From NCBI RefSeq assembly GCF_026898095.1, contig NZ_CP114015.1, positions 62,001-126,000 on the forward strand: a stretch of 64,000 bases of DNA. The letters run 5' to 3'. This document shows positions 53,926 through 62,918 of the stretch, one piece after another. The first letter of the stretch is position 1; every line of letters begins with the position of its first letter. The position numbers were made by a program, and so were the translations under genes. The notes under the pieces were generated by a model. It ran no database searches. It was not told the origin of the DNA and worked only from the letters and a program-made list of their open reading frames with translations. The stretch is from Arthrobacter sp. ATA002. GTDB lineage: Bacteria; Actinomycetota; Actinomycetes; Actinomycetales; Micrococcaceae.

Positions 53926-54845
53926 AGCGGCCCTTCGGCATCCCGGGCCAGGACGTCGATGATGGCCTCGCCGGCGGCCTTGCTGAGCAGGCCGCGGTCG
54001 AGGGCACGCCGTGCCGTGGCCAGGGAAAGCGCGCGGTAGGTGTCGCGGAGGCCGGCACTGTCCTGGCCGGCCATTTCGCCCAGGTGCGCCGCCACCGTTC
54101 CGGCGTCTCCGCGCACCACCGGACCGGTCAGGGCATGCTCGCCGGAGGCCAGGGCGTTTTCCAGCGATGCACGCATCAGCGGCCCCAGCAGGCGGTCCGG
54201 GTTTTCCACGCCGATGTCCGTCAGCAGCTGCAGTGACTGGGCGGTGATGGTCACCAGGTGGTTGGAGGCATGGGCCAGCGCCAGGTGGTAATTGACGCGG
54301 TCGGCCTCATCAATGACGACGGGTTCGGCGCCCATTTCCACCACCAGCGCCTGGGCGATCGGGAGCACGGCTGTGGGGGCGGTGACGCCGAAGGAACAGT
54401 CGGTCAGCCGGGTGAGGTCAAGGCTCATCCCGGTAAAGGTCATGGCCGGGTGCAGCGCCAGCGGGATCGCCCCCGCCCGGCGGGCCGGTTCCAGGATGTC
54501 AGTGCCGAACCTGCCCGAGGTGTGGGCAACCAGCTGCCCCGCCTGCCATGCGTTGGTGGCGGCCAGCCCGGAGACCAGCGGCCCCAGGGCATCGTCCGGT
54601 ACCGCCAGCAGGACGAGTTCTGAACGCTCGATCACGTCCGGAATATCCAGGACCGGCACGCCGGGCAGCAGGGTGGCAGCCCGCTCACGGCTCTCCTCGC
54701 TGACGGCGGAGACCCCGACGACGGCGTGTTCGGCCGCCCGCAGGGCGGCTCCCAGCACGGCACCGACCCGGCCGGCACCGATGACACCGACGCCGAGCCG
54801 GCCCCTCCGCCGTTTTTCGGCGGTGCTTGGTTCACTGCTGTTCAT
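53922..54845 (-). CDS. Rossmann-like and DUF2520 domain-containing protein
   Basis: The product is 307 residues. The N-terminal NAD(P)-binding fold has '[20 protein letters not shown]' (G-x-G-x-x-G). The C-terminal DUF2520 helical domain has '[20 protein letters not shown]' with '[13 protein letters not shown]' text, here '[17 protein letters not shown]'. It resembles ketopantoate-reductase/prephenate-dehydrogenase folds, and its constant place before panC suggests a role in pantothenate synthesis, which is inference. ATG 54845 follows AAGGAGTTTCCCC. It overlaps the PH-domain gene upstream by 14 nt. Confidence 0.88.
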   Translation of the reverse strand: MNSSEPSTAEKRRRGRLGVGVIGAGRVGAVLGAALRAAEHAVVGVSAVSEESRERAATLLPGVPVLDIPDVIERSELVLLAVPDDALGPLVSGLAATNAWQAGQLVAHTSGRFGTDILEPARRAGAIPLALHPAMTFTGMSLDLTRLTDCSFGVTAPTAVLPIAQALVVEMGAEPVVIDEADRVNYHLALAHASNHLVTITAQSLQLLTDIGVENPDRLLGPLMRASLENALASGEHALTGPVVRGDAGTVAAHLGEMAGQDSAGLRDTYRALSLATARRALDRGLLSKAAGEAIIDVLARDAEGPL

Positions 54846-56442
54846 GGGGAAACTCCTTGGAGGCCGGATCAACGGCATTGGCGGGACCGGGCACTGCGGG
54901 AGCGGCTGATGAGGCGCCGGCCGGCCGGTTCCAGCGGGCCGTGCGGTCCCGCCGGCGCGCATCGCGGGCCCGGACTGCCTGCTCCAGGAACAACCGGTGC
55001 ACAGTTTCAGTATCAATTTTCCGGACCCGAGGATGCACGGGCCCGGCGGTGGAGTGCAGAACCAGGTCGGCCGTGTCGAAGCGGCGTCGAAGCGGGCCCT
55101 GCTCCAGTGCCATCGACTGGGTGCGTGCATGGGGCACCACGGAGAGCACCCGCCACAGGGCGCCGCTGCGGACCAGCACCGCGGTGTCCGTGAGCGTAAA
55201 ACCGTTGCGCCGCCAGGCCAGCGGTGCGATCCAGCGGGCACGGCGGGGAGTGGTGGTAAAACCGTGGTCGGCGCCGCGTCCGGTGATGCCCGCAGTGAAG
55301 ACGTCCGCGGGCCGGTCCGTGCCCGGTTCGGGCAGCACGAGGGCAAGGATGGCGAAGACCTCCGGCAGTGTGCCGGCCGGAAGCAGTTTGGTCCGTGCCT
55401 GCCCCTCGGAGCTGGCCCCGTCACCGTACCCGGCCACGTTGACCGACACCCGGTACCAGCCGGTGAGCCGCCAAAGCGGCGACTGGCGGACAGCCACCGC
55501 CTGGATCCGGCCCGGCGGAACGGTTTGGGTCCGGGTATCCAGCAGTCCGTAGCGCACCCTGATACCGTCCCGGGAAACGGCGGCCCGGAAGTTGAACGAC
55601 GTGGAGAACTCCGACCAGTAGCCGCCGACCGTACCAAAGAGAAGGGGCACCATGACGGCCAGGGTCACGGGTTCGCCGGTTACAGCGGTGATGACGACGG
55701 CGCAGGCAAGGCCGGCCAGCAGGAACAGCGTGGTCCCGGACAACAGAGTTGCGGCGACGACCCGCCCGGGACGGAGCTCCAGGATGGGCTGTTCCGGGGC
55801 TTCGGCCGCCCCCGGGCGCGGCCGGCCTCCGGCTGCACCGGCCGCGGCCGGTTTCGCGCCGTGGGTGCTCAGCATGTTGTCCCCCGCGTGCGGGTCACCG
55901 TCAGCGGGACCGGAGGCATCCGGGTCCGTGGCCGCTGCTCCGGATGCCCGGTTCAGGATCATGGTCCGCAGCTGCTGGGCGTCGTCAAGTTTCAGGAAGG
56001 CCAGCCGGACGGCCGATTCACCGGCGTCCGCCACTTCGAAGCGCAGTTCCGCCAGTCCAAAGAGCCGGGCCAGGAGGGGCTGAATGATGTCGATGGCCTG
56101 GACGCGGTCCAGCCGCGCCTGGCGCTGCTGGCGGAAAACGATGCCGGAATGCACGCGCACGTGCTCCTCCGTCACCTGATAGCGGGTGAACCGCCAGGAC
56201 AGGAAGAACCCCACGGCGATGATCAGCAGGATGCCCGCGAGGACGGCGATGCCGATCAGCAGCACCGTGCCCTGGGGTGCCGATGCGCCGCTTTCGCTGC
56301 CGTCACCGCCGCGCAGCCCGACCAGGTCCTCCACGATATTTCGCCCGAAGACGAAGGCGATGGCGGCGAGGGCTATCCAGCCCCGCACCAGGGGGGACAC
56401 CGGATGGACGCGTGCCCACTCCCCGTTGTGTGGAACGCTCAC
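54832..56442 (-). CDS. PH domain-containing membrane protein (YdbT-like)
   Basis: The product is about 536 residues. It has paired membrane helices ('GWIALAAIAFVFGRNIV', 'VLLIGIAVLAGILLIIAVGFFL', 'VVAATLLSGTTLFLLAGLAC', 'LAVMVPLLFGTVGGYWSEF') and bacterial PH (bPH_2) modules, e.g. 'YQVTEEHVRVHSGIVFRQQRQ' and 'RDGIRVRYGLLDTRTQTVP'. GTG 56442 is chosen because it overlaps the upstream stop (GTGA). An upstream extension of the frame is the wrong-phase reading of the neighbour. A low-complexity insert lies at about 150-200. Function in the envelope is unknown. Confidence 0.85.
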   Translation of the reverse strand: MSVPHNGEWARVHPVSPLVRGWIALAAIAFVFGRNIVEDLVGLRGGDGSESGASAPQGTVLLIGIAVLAGILLIIAVGFFLSWRFTRYQVTEEHVRVHSGIVFRQQRQARLDRVQAIDIIQPLLARLFGLAELRFEVADAGESAVRLAFLKLDDAQQLRTMILNRASGAAATDPDASGPADGDPHAGDNMLSTHGAKPAAAGAAGGRPRPGAAEAPEQPILELRPGRVVAATLLSGTTLFLLAGLACAVVITAVTGEPVTLAVMVPLLFGTVGGYWSEFSTSFNFRAAVSRDGIRVRYGLLDTRTQTVPPGRIQAVAVRQSPLWRLTGWYRVSVNVAGYGDGASSEGQARTKLLPAGTLPEVFAILALVLPEPGTDRPADVFTAGITGRGADHGFTTTPRRARWIAPLAWRRNGFTLTDTAVLVRSGALWRVLSVVPHARTQSMALEQGPLRRRFDTADLVLHSTAGPVHPRVRKIDTETVHRLFLEQAVRARDARRRDRTARWNRPAGASSAAPAVPGPANAVDPASKEFPHEQQ

Positions 56443-56951
56443 AGCCCGGCCAGCTGCGTTTCGCCACGCTCGGAAAGGTGCTCGCGCAGGCGGGCGCCTT
56501 CTGCCGCGGGCAGCCCGGGCAGCACCGCGTTGGTTCCGGGGGCCGCCGTGTGCAGCTTCAGGGAACACAGGCCGAAGGCACGCTCGAGCGGGCCGACGGT
56601 GACGTCCACGTACTGCATCCGGCCGTAGGGCACCACCAGCGTGCGCTGATAGAAAATGCCGCTGCGGAGCAGGAAATCCTCGTTCCGTTCGGCGTAGCCG
56701 ACCGCGCGGACCTGGCGCGGCAGCAGCACTGCCCGCCATACGAACGCCGCTGCGGCCAGGGCGGGGAGTCCCCAGGCGAGCCAGTCCGGAGCCGACGGCC
56801 ACACCCCGGCAGCCCGGAGGGCCAGCGGAATGCAGGCAAGGGCCACCGTCACCACGGCCTCCACGGCCCAGCCGATGAGGCGGACGGTCAGGTACCGGGG
56901 CGAAATGTGCTCCCAGTTCAAGTCCGCCGGATCGATTGCTGCACTAGACAT
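56439..56951 (-). CDS. PH domain-containing membrane protein (YdbS-like)
   Basis: The product is 170 residues with two membrane helices (about 22-70: 'LIGWAVEAVVTVALACIPLAL', 'LAWGLPALAAAAFVWRAVL') and one bPH_2 domain ('ERNEDFLLRSGIFYQRTLVVPYGRMQYVDV'). ATG 56951 (MSSAAIDPADLNWEHISPRY) matches the family. It overlaps the downstream YdbT-like gene by 4 nt and the upstream DUF3180 gene by 8 nt. The YdbS/YdbT pair is a common actinobacterial and Bacillus module without a defined biochemical role. Confidence 0.88.
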   Translation of the reverse strand: MSSAAIDPADLNWEHISPRYLTVRLIGWAVEAVVTVALACIPLALRAAGVWPSAPDWLAWGLPALAAAAFVWRAVLLPRQVRAVGYAERNEDFLLRSGIFYQRTLVVPYGRMQYVDVTVGPLERAFGLCSLKLHTAAPGTNAVLPGLPAAEGARLREHLSERGETQLAGL

Positions 56952-57456
56952 ATTCCCCGTCTCCCGGTTCGCGTTGGATATCCGGTCCGGTGGGAGGCCC
57001 GCCGTCACCGTTCAGGTCGTCGGGCGGCAGGCGGCAGAACCGCTCCACCAGCAGGCCGACGGCAATCGCGAGAATTCCCCCGGCGGTCATGGCCAGCGCA
57101 GCCCAGGTGGCACTGTGCCCCGGCCGAAGCGACCAGAGCGGAACCTGGTCCAGGAAAATGCCGGCATGCCAACCCAGCAGCAGCGAACCGGCATAGGCGG
57201 TGGCCTGCGCCAGGACCAGGGTGCGGGCCGCGGCGATCGGGTCCAGCTCGCGGTCCCGGTTGCCCTGCTGCCAGCGCCTCACCCGCAGGCCGAGCACCAG
57301 CGTGGCACCGGAAATGAGCAGGACAGTCAGCAGCCCGACCACGCTGAGGACCGGGGCGGGCAGGGAGTTGCGGGTGGCCCAGTTGTTCACCAGCCAGCCA
57401 ACGACGCCGGACGCAATTGCGATGGCGGCCAGCCAGCGGTACCGGATGTTCCCCAC
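56944..57456 (-). CDS. DUF3180 domain-containing membrane protein
   Basis: The product is about 170 residues with four membrane helices ('WLAAIAIASGVVGWLVNNW', 'LSVVGLLTVLLISGATLVLGL', 'LVLAQATAYAGSLLLGWHAG', 'ALAMTAGGILAIAVGLLVE'). GTG 57456 gives the family start 'VGNIRYRWL'. DUF3180 genes follow folK in many Actinobacteria; function unknown. The start is 8 bp after the folK stop. Confidence 0.88.
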   Translation of the reverse strand: MGNIRYRWLAAIAIASGVVGWLVNNWATRNSLPAPVLSVVGLLTVLLISGATLVLGLRVRRWQQGNRDRELDPIAAARTLVLAQATAYAGSLLLGWHAGIFLDQVPLWSLRPGHSATWAALAMTAGGILAIAVGLLVERFCRLPPDDLNGDGGPPTGPDIQREPGDGEYV

Positions 57457-57464
57457 GGTAAGGA

Positions 57465-57966
57465 TCAGTCTCCCTCGAAGATTTCCAGGCCGGGCAGGTC
57501 TTCGGCCCGGGCCGCGAGTTCGGCGACGGGGGTTCCCGACAGCTCGGCGTTCGGATCCATCCATGCCCACGGCTGCAGCACGAAGGCACGGCTGCCGGCG
57601 CGCGGATGCGGGAGGGTGAGGGTCTCGTCGTCGAGCACCAGGTTTCCGTAGGTGATGATGTCTACGTCCAGGGTCCGCGGGCCCCACCGCACCCCGCGTT
57701 TGCGGTGGTGGGCATTTTCAACGCTCTGGCAGTGCGCCAGCAGGTCATGCGGCGGAAGGTCGGTCTCCACGGAGACGACCAGGTTCAGGTAGTCAGGCTG
57801 CTCGGGACCGCCCACGGGACGGGTCCGCACCACGGGCGATACCGCCTGCAGCCGGACGCCGGGATGGTCGGCCAGCTCCGCCACTGCCAGGGAAAAGAGT
57901 GTCCCGGCTTTCGCCGAGATTGCTGCCCAGGGCCAGGACCGCGGTCACCGCGGCGGTGCCGGTCAC
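57465..57966 (-). CDS. folK: 2-amino-4-hydroxy-6-hydroxymethyldihydropteridine diphosphokinase (frameshifted as assembled)
   Basis: The repaired product is about 166 residues. HPPK adds pyrophosphate to 6-hydroxymethyldihydropterin. GTG 57966 overlaps the folB stop (GTGA) and encodes 'VTGTAAVTAVLALGSNLGES' with the GSNLG signature. The second frame has 'DHPGVRLQAVSPVVRTRPVG', 'QPDYLNLVVSVET' and the motif 'KRGVRWGPRTLDVDIITYG'. Joining the frames needs one base removed or two added near 57905 (CCGGGAC). Part of the leftward folE-folP-folB-folK cluster. Confidence 0.92.
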
Positions 57967-58349
57967 GGCCGGCCCCGGTGAATGGAGACCGCTACGTCGC
58001 CGAAGGGAACGGTGATGGGTGCCTGCGGCTTGTGCACAGTTACGTCGACGGCGCCGACCCCGGCAAAACCGTCCAGGACCGCGGCGGCAATGCGTTCGGC
58101 CAGTGCCTCAATCAGGTTCAGCGGCTCGCCCGCAATGATGGCCGCAACCTGCTCGGCGAGCTCACCGTAGTGCGCCGTCTGCGTCAGGTCGTCGCTCAGG
58201 CCGGCCGGCTGCAGGTCGGTGTGCAGCACCAGGTCGACCACAAAGGGCTGGCCGTTGCGCCGTTCGTCCTCGAACACGCCGTGGAAACCGCGGGCAGTGA
58301 TTCCCGTCAGCGTGATGGTGTCGCGGGTGGCCGTGCTGGAAGCGCCCAT
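57963..58349 (-). CDS. folB: Dihydroneopterin aldolase
   Basis: The product is 128 residues. 'DTITLTGITARGFHGVFEDER' with the FHGV motif and 'LNLIEALAERIAAAVLDGF' with the catalytic Glu region mark FolB. It converts dihydroneopterin to hydroxymethyldihydropterin and glycolaldehyde. Between folP (3 bp gap) and folK (4-nt overlap). Confidence 0.95.
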   Translation of the reverse strand: MGASSTATRDTITLTGITARGFHGVFEDERRNGQPFVVDLVLHTDLQPAGLSDDLTQTAHYGELAEQVAAIIAGEPLNLIEALAERIAAAVLDGFAGVGAVDVTVHKPQAPITVPFGDVAVSIHRGRP

Positions 58350-58352
58350 GAC

Positions 58353-59258
58353 CTAGTCCTTCCAAGCAGCGGCGGTCTTGACGGCATCGACGCTGGGGCC
58401 GACGTTGTGCACCCGGACGCACCAGACGTTGGAGAAGGCGGCCAGCGCCGTGACGGCCGCCGTGGCGCCGTCGCGCTCCAGCGGCGCCGCTGCTTTGCCG
58501 GAGCTGGCCAGCAGGGACCCGAGGAAACGCTTCCGGGACGCCCCGACGAGCACCCGGTGGCCCAGCCCGTTCAGCCGGTCGATGTTTCGCAGCAGGTCCC
58601 AGTTGGAGCTGCCGTCCTTGGAGAAGCCCAGTCCGGGATCAAGGATGATCTGGTCCGCGCCGGCACCGGCCGCATAGAAGAGTTCGCGGATCTTCGTCAG
58701 CTCCGTGATGACGTCGTCGACCACGGAGTCGTATTCCGCGTGCGGGTCGCTGCTTCGGACGGCGCCGCGGCTGTGCATCAGGACATACGGGACGCCGGTG
58801 CGTGCGATCAGAGCGGGCATCGCGGGATCCACGTCCAGTCCGGAGACATCATTGATCAGGGCGGCCCCGGCGGCGATGGCCTTTTCGGCCGTGGAGGCGT
58901 TCATGGTGTCCACGCTGACCAGCACGCCGGCCTTGACCAGCGCTTCCACCACGGGCAGGATGCGCTGCTGCTCTTCCTCGGCGGTAACCCGGACGGAATC
59001 GGGGCGGGTGGACTCGCCGCCCACGTCGATAATGTCGGCGCCGTCGTAATGCATTTTCAGTCCGGCCTGGATGGCCTGGTCGGCCTGCCCAAACTGCCCG
59101 CCGTCGCTGAAGGAGTCCGGCGTGACATTCAGGATGCCCATGACCAGGGTGCGGCCGGCCGGAAGGTCAGCGAACCGGCGGGGTGCGCGCACGGGGCGGA
59201 TCAGCGGCAGGGGTGAGGTGGCTGGTCCGGTTCCGGGGGCGGCGGCGAGTGAATCCAT
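58353..59258 (-). CDS. folP: Dihydropteroate synthase
   Basis: The product is 301 residues, a TIM barrel. Pterin-binding signatures are 'VMGILNVTPDSFSDGGQFG' (about 39-57) and 'GADIIDVGGESTRPDS'. 'SVDTMNASTAEKAIAAG' and 'DPGLGFSKDGSSNWDLL' are the other active-site loops, and the ending 'CVRVHNVGPSVDAVK' is typical. It condenses hydroxymethyldihydropterin pyrophosphate with p-aminobenzoate. It lies between folE (13 bp) and folB (3 bp). Confidence 0.97.
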   Translation of the reverse strand: MDSLAAAPGTGPATSPLPLIRPVRAPRRFADLPAGRTLVMGILNVTPDSFSDGGQFGQADQAIQAGLKMHYDGADIIDVGGESTRPDSVRVTAEEEQQRILPVVEALVKAGVLVSVDTMNASTAEKAIAAGAALINDVSGLDVDPAMPALIARTGVPYVLMHSRGAVRSSDPHAEYDSVVDDVITELTKIRELFYAAGAGADQIILDPGLGFSKDGSSNWDLLRNIDRLNGLGHRVLVGASRKRFLGSLLASSGKAAAPLERDGATAAVTALAAFSNVWCVRVHNVGPSVDAVKTAAAWKD

Positions 59259-59271
59259 GGGTGGTGGCGTC

Positions 59272-59889
59272 CTATCGTCCGAGTATGAGGCTCATTGCTT
59301 CTGCACGTGTTGCGGTTTCCCGCAGCTGGCCGCGTACGGCCGAGGTGACGGTCTTCGCTCCGGGCTTGCGCACGCCGCGCATCGACATGCACAGGTGTTC
59401 GCATTCAATGACAACTATGGCACCGCGGGGGTCCAGGTTGTCCATCAGCGCATCGACGATCTGGGTCGTCAGCCGTTCCTGGACCTGCGGACGCCGGGCG
59501 TACACGTCCACCAGCCGGGCCAGCTTGCTCAGGCCCGTGACTTTGCCGTCCCTGGAGGGAATGTAACCGATGTGGGCGGTGCCGTGGAAGGGCACCAGAT
59601 GGTGCTCGCAGGTGGAAAAGAACGGGATGTCCTTCACCAGCACCATCTCCTCGTGTTCGAGGGCGAAGGTGGTTGCCAGCAGGTCCACCGGGCTCTGGTG
59701 CAGGCCGGCAAAGATCTCCGCATAGGATTTCGCGACCCGCATGGGGGTGTCCTGCAGGCCTTCCCGGTCGGGGTCTTCCCCAATGGCGAGGAGAATTTCA
59801 CGGACCGCTCTTGCAATCCGCTGCTGGTCCACCGGGGTCGAGGAAGCGGACATATCATCCGCAGTCAGTTCATCGTCGAAATCCGTCAC
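59272..59889 (-). CDS. folE: GTP cyclohydrolase I
   Basis: The product is 205 residues. Signatures '[20 protein letters not shown]', '[22 protein letters not shown]' with the zinc ligands Cys and His, and '[21 protein letters not shown]' are intact. '[19 protein letters not shown]' holds the third zinc ligand (Cys). It makes dihydroneopterin triphosphate from GTP, the first step of folate synthesis. First gene of the fol operon and separated from ftsH by a terminator. Confidence 0.97.
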   Translation of the reverse strand: MTDFDDELTADDMSASSTPVDQQRIARAVREILLAIGEDPDREGLQDTPMRVAKSYAEIFAGLHQSPVDLLATTFALEHEEMVLVKDIPFFSTCEHHLVPFHGTAHIGYIPSRDGKVTGLSKLARLVDVYARRPQVQERLTTQIVDALMDNLDPRGAIVVIECEHLCMSMRGVRKPGAKTVTSAVRGQLRETATRAEAMSLILGR

Positions 59890-59941
59890 TGGTCGATCCT
59901 ACCGTGGCTGCTGGGTCCGGTGACCCGCCGGCAAAAGCAAA

Positions 59942-59967
59942 GCGGCCCGGCACAAGTGCCGGGCCGC
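59942..59967 (-). terminator. Terminator between ftsH and folE
   Basis: An 11-bp stem GCGGCCCGGCA/TGCCGGGCCGC (59942-59952, 59957-59967), followed on the minus strand by TTTGCTTTTG. It lies 29 bp after the ftsH stop. Confidence 0.78.
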
Positions 59968-59995
59968 CCGTTTCCACGGTTGTTCCGCCGTCGTC

Positions 59996-62110
59996 CTAGC
60001 GGTCGCTGCGGGAGTCGTCGGTGCCGCCGGTCCGGCCGGCGGTGCCGCCCTGTCCGGCATGTCCGGGGCCGGTGCCCTCGGGGTGCGGCAGCCCGTTGCT
60101 GGAGACGTCGAAGTCCTGGGGCAGGTCGGCGTCGGCGATCTGGTCCTGCGGCGACACGGTGGCCGGATCCGGCTGGCCGTTGGCCGCAGCCTCGCGCCGT
60201 TCCCGGGGCGAGGTCACCGGAGGCAGGCTGTGGACCTGGCGGGTGGGCTTGGAGAGCCAGACTTCACGGACGTCGCGCTTGCGCACGTCGGAGAAGACCT
60301 CGGCGATTTCGGCCTGATTCAGGGTTTCCCGTTCCAGCAGTTCCAGGGCCAGCCGGTCCAGGACGTCGCGGTTCTCAGTGAGGATCTGGTAGGCCTCGTC
60401 GTGGGCGTTGTCCAGCAGGCGCCGGACCTCCTCGTCCACTACGTACGCCACCTGGTCGGAGTAGTTCCGCTCCTGGCTCATGTCGCGGCCCAGGAACGGC
60501 TCGCCGCCGCCGGAACCGAGCTTTACGGAGCCGATCCGCTCGCTCATGCCGTACTGGGTGACCATCTTCCGGGCTGTGGAGGTGGCCTTTTCGATGTCAT
60601 TGGATGCGCCGGTGGAGGGGTCGTGGAACACGATTTCCTCGGCGACGCGGCCGCCCATGGCGTAGGCGAGCTGGTCCAGCAGCTCGTTGCGGGTAACGGA
60701 GTACTTGTCGTCCTGCGGCAGCACCATCGTGTAGCCCAGGGCGCGGCCGCGGGGCAGGATGGTCACCTTGGTGACGGGGTCGGTGTTGCGCAGGGCCGCA
60801 GCCACCAGGGCGTGGCCGCCCTCGTGGTAGGCGGTGATCTTGCGCTCCAGTTCCTTCATTACCCGGCTGCGCTTCTGCGGACCGGCAATCACGCGGTCGA
60901 TGGCTTCGTCCAGTGCGCGGTCGTCAATGAGCTGGGCGTTGGAGCGGGCGGTCAGCAGGGCTGCCTCGTTCAGGACGTTGGCCAGGTCGGCGCCGGTGAA
61001 GCCGGGGGTCTTGCGGGCCACGGTTTCCAGGTCAACGCCTTCGGCCATCGGCTTGCCCTTGGCGTGGACCTGCAGGATGTGCAGGCGGCCCTGCATGTCC
61101 GGAGCCTCCACACCGATCTGGCGGTCAAAGCGGCCCGGGCGCAGCAGCGCCGGGTCCAGCACGTCGGGGCGGTTGGTGGCGGCAATCAGAATAACGTTGG
61201 TGTTGCCGTCGAATCCGTCCATTTCCACCAGGAGCTGGTTCAGGGTCTGCTCGCGTTCGTCGTTGCCGCCGCCGACGCCGGCACCGCGGTGGCGGCCGAC
61301 GGCGTCGATTTCGTCAACGAAGATGATGGCCGGAGCGTTGGTCTTGGCCTGCTCGAAGAGGTCGCGGACGCGGGAGGCACCCACACCGACGAACATCTCG
61401 ACGAAGTCGGACCCGGAAATGGAGTAGAACGGCACTCCGGCCTCGCCGGCCACTGCGCGGGCAAGCAGGGTCTTACCGGTGCCGGGAGGGCCGTAGAGCA
61501 GCACGCCTTTGGGGATCTTTGCGCCCACAGCCTGGAACTTGGCCGGATCCTGCAGGAATTCCTTGATCTCGTGCAGTTCCTCGACGGCTTCGTCCGCGCC
61601 TGCGACGTCGGCGAAGGTTACCTGCGGCATGTCCTTATTGGTCAGCTTGGCCTTGGACTTGCCGAACTTCATGACCTGGGAGCCGCCGCCCTGCATGCGG
61701 GAGAGCAGGAACCAGAAGATGACGCCGAGAATGATGAACGGCAGGAACAGGCCGAGGAAACTGGTGAACCAGTTGCTCTGCACCGGCTGGTCGGTGAAGC
61801 CTTCGGCGCCGGAGTCGTTTACCGCTGCGACAATGTCCTCGCCGCGGGCCGTGCCGAAGTAAAACTGGACGTTTTCGCTCTCCTGGCCGCTGCCGTCCGT
61901 GTACGGCTCCCTCAGCGTGAGGTCGACGCGCTGTTCGCCGTCGTAAATTTTGGCCTGCTCAACCTCTTGGTTCCTGAGCATCTCCAGCCCCACGCTGGTG
62001 TCCACCTTGGTTGCCCCGCTCTGGGAAAGGCTGGGAAGAATGAGCACCAGAAGGGCCAATGCCAGGACAATCCAAATGCCCGGCCCCTTGAAGAAGTTCT
62101 TAGATTTCAT
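59996..62110 (-). CDS. ftsH: ATP-dependent zinc metalloprotease FtsH
   Basis: The product is 704 residues. There are two membrane helices (about 11-30 '[17 protein letters not shown]' and 110-135 '[21 protein letters not shown]') with an outer loop between. The AAA+ module has Walker A '[19 protein letters not shown]' and SRH '[19 protein letters not shown]'. The zinc site is '[14 protein letters not shown]'. The C-terminal tail (about 640-704) is Pro/Gly/Asp-rich. It degrades membrane and short-lived proteins. An in-frame stop just before ATG 62110 fixes the start. Strong AGGAGGG lies about 27 nt upstream, unusually far. Confidence 0.97.
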   Translation of the reverse strand: MKSKNFFKGPGIWIVLALALLVLILPSLSQSGATKVDTSVGLEMLRNQEVEQAKIYDGEQRVDLTLREPYTDGSGQESENVQFYFGTARGEDIVAAVNDSGAEGFTDQPVQSNWFTSFLGLFLPFIILGVIFWFLLSRMQGGGSQVMKFGKSKAKLTNKDMPQVTFADVAGADEAVEELHEIKEFLQDPAKFQAVGAKIPKGVLLYGPPGTGKTLLARAVAGEAGVPFYSISGSDFVEMFVGVGASRVRDLFEQAKTNAPAIIFVDEIDAVGRHRGAGVGGGNDEREQTLNQLLVEMDGFDGNTNVILIAATNRPDVLDPALLRPGRFDRQIGVEAPDMQGRLHILQVHAKGKPMAEGVDLETVARKTPGFTGADLANVLNEAALLTARSNAQLIDDRALDEAIDRVIAGPQKRSRVMKELERKITAYHEGGHALVAAALRNTDPVTKVTILPRGRALGYTMVLPQDDKYSVTRNELLDQLAYAMGGRVAEEIVFHDPSTGASNDIEKATSTARKMVTQYGMSERIGSVKLGSGGGEPFLGRDMSQERNYSDQVAYVVDEEVRRLLDNAHDEAYQILTENRDVLDRLALELLERETLNQAEIAEVFSDVRKRDVREVWLSKPTRQVHSLPPVTSPRERREAAANGQPDPATVSPQDQIADADLPQDFDVSSNGLPHPEGTGPGHAGQGGTAGRTGGTDDSRSDR

Positions 62111-62271
62111 TCGTCGTCAGGGCGTACGCCCCGTCCCTCCTGATCAACAACGCTGATAATGCGCGGAAATATACTTCAACTAGCTATACACCGTTACCTG
62201 AAAGAACACGTCCCGAATACCCCGAAAGTTCCCTCTGGGCGTAGCACGCCGCCGTGATGTTGATCGCGGAC

Positions 62272-62313
62272 GCAGAACCGGACGGCAGCCTGCGGGCCGC
62301 CGTCCGGTTCTGC
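62272..62313 (-). terminator. Terminator downstream of hpt
   Basis: GCAGAACCGGACGGC (62272-62286) pairs with GCCGTCCGGTTCTGC (62299-62313), a perfect 15-bp stem. It lies 18 bp after the hpt stop on the minus strand and upstream of the ftsH promoter region. Confidence 0.75.
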
Positions 62314-62330
62314 CTGCGCTGATACGGGAT

Positions 62331-62882
62331 CTACTCGTACACGTGCGGTGCCAGGGTTCCGATGAAGTCGAGGTTGCGGTAGCGCTCGGCAAAGTCCAGG
62401 CCGTAGCCCACCACAAACTCATTGGGGATCTCGTAACCGACGTACTTCACGTCGATTTCCACCTTCGCGGCGGTGGGCTTGCGCAGCAGCGTGCAGATTT
62501 CGACGCTGGCCGGGCCGCGGGACTGCAGGTTCGTGCGCAGCCAGGACAGGGTCAGGCCGGAGTCGATGATGTCTTCGACGATCAGCACATGCTTGCCCAG
62601 GAGGTCCGTTTCCAGGTCCTTGAGGATGCGTACGACGCCGGAGGACTGGGTGCCGGAGCCGTAGGAGGACACAGCCATCCAGTCCATGGTCACGTGGCTG
62701 TGCAGGGCACGGGAAAGATCGGCCATGATCATCACGGCACCCTTGAGCACGCCGACCAGCAGGATGTCCCGCCCGGCGTAGTCGCGGTCAATCTCGGCTG
62801 CGAGTTCGGTGACCCGCGTTTGAATCTGTTCCTTGGTATAGAGAACGTGCTTGAGGTCTGACTGGACGTCGTGTGAATCCAC
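62331..62882 (-). CDS. hpt: Hypoxanthine phosphoribosyltransferase
   Basis: The product is 183 residues. The PRPP-binding motif 'HVLIVEDIIDSGLTLSWL' (about 97-114) and the N-terminal 'QIQTRVTELAAEIDRDYAGRD' are typical of bacterial HPRT. 'KYVGYEIPNEFVVGYGLDFAERYRNLDFIG' closes the active site. It salvages hypoxanthine and guanine to nucleotides. It lies 36 bp downstream of tilS and upstream of ftsH, the order common to Gram-positives. Confidence 0.97.
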   Translation of the reverse strand: MDSHDVQSDLKHVLYTKEQIQTRVTELAAEIDRDYAGRDILLVGVLKGAVMIMADLSRALHSHVTMDWMAVSSYGSGTQSSGVVRILKDLETDLLGKHVLIVEDIIDSGLTLSWLRTNLQSRGPASVEICTLLRKPTAAKVEIDVKYVGYEIPNEFVVGYGLDFAERYRNLDFIGTLAPHVYE

Positions 62883-62918
62883 GAATGGCTCCCGGGTGCG
62901 AGATGTTGCAGCTGGATT

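Noticed and set aside
56443..56802. N-terminal extension of the YdbT-like frame
   Set aside because: It is the neighbouring YdbS-like gene read in another phase; the GTG at 56442 overlapping that gene's stop is the sensible start.
60059..62143. Open frame of 694 codons antisense to ftsH
   Set aside because: It shadows ftsH in full, has no recognisable domain, and its composition is that of a reverse-complement frame.
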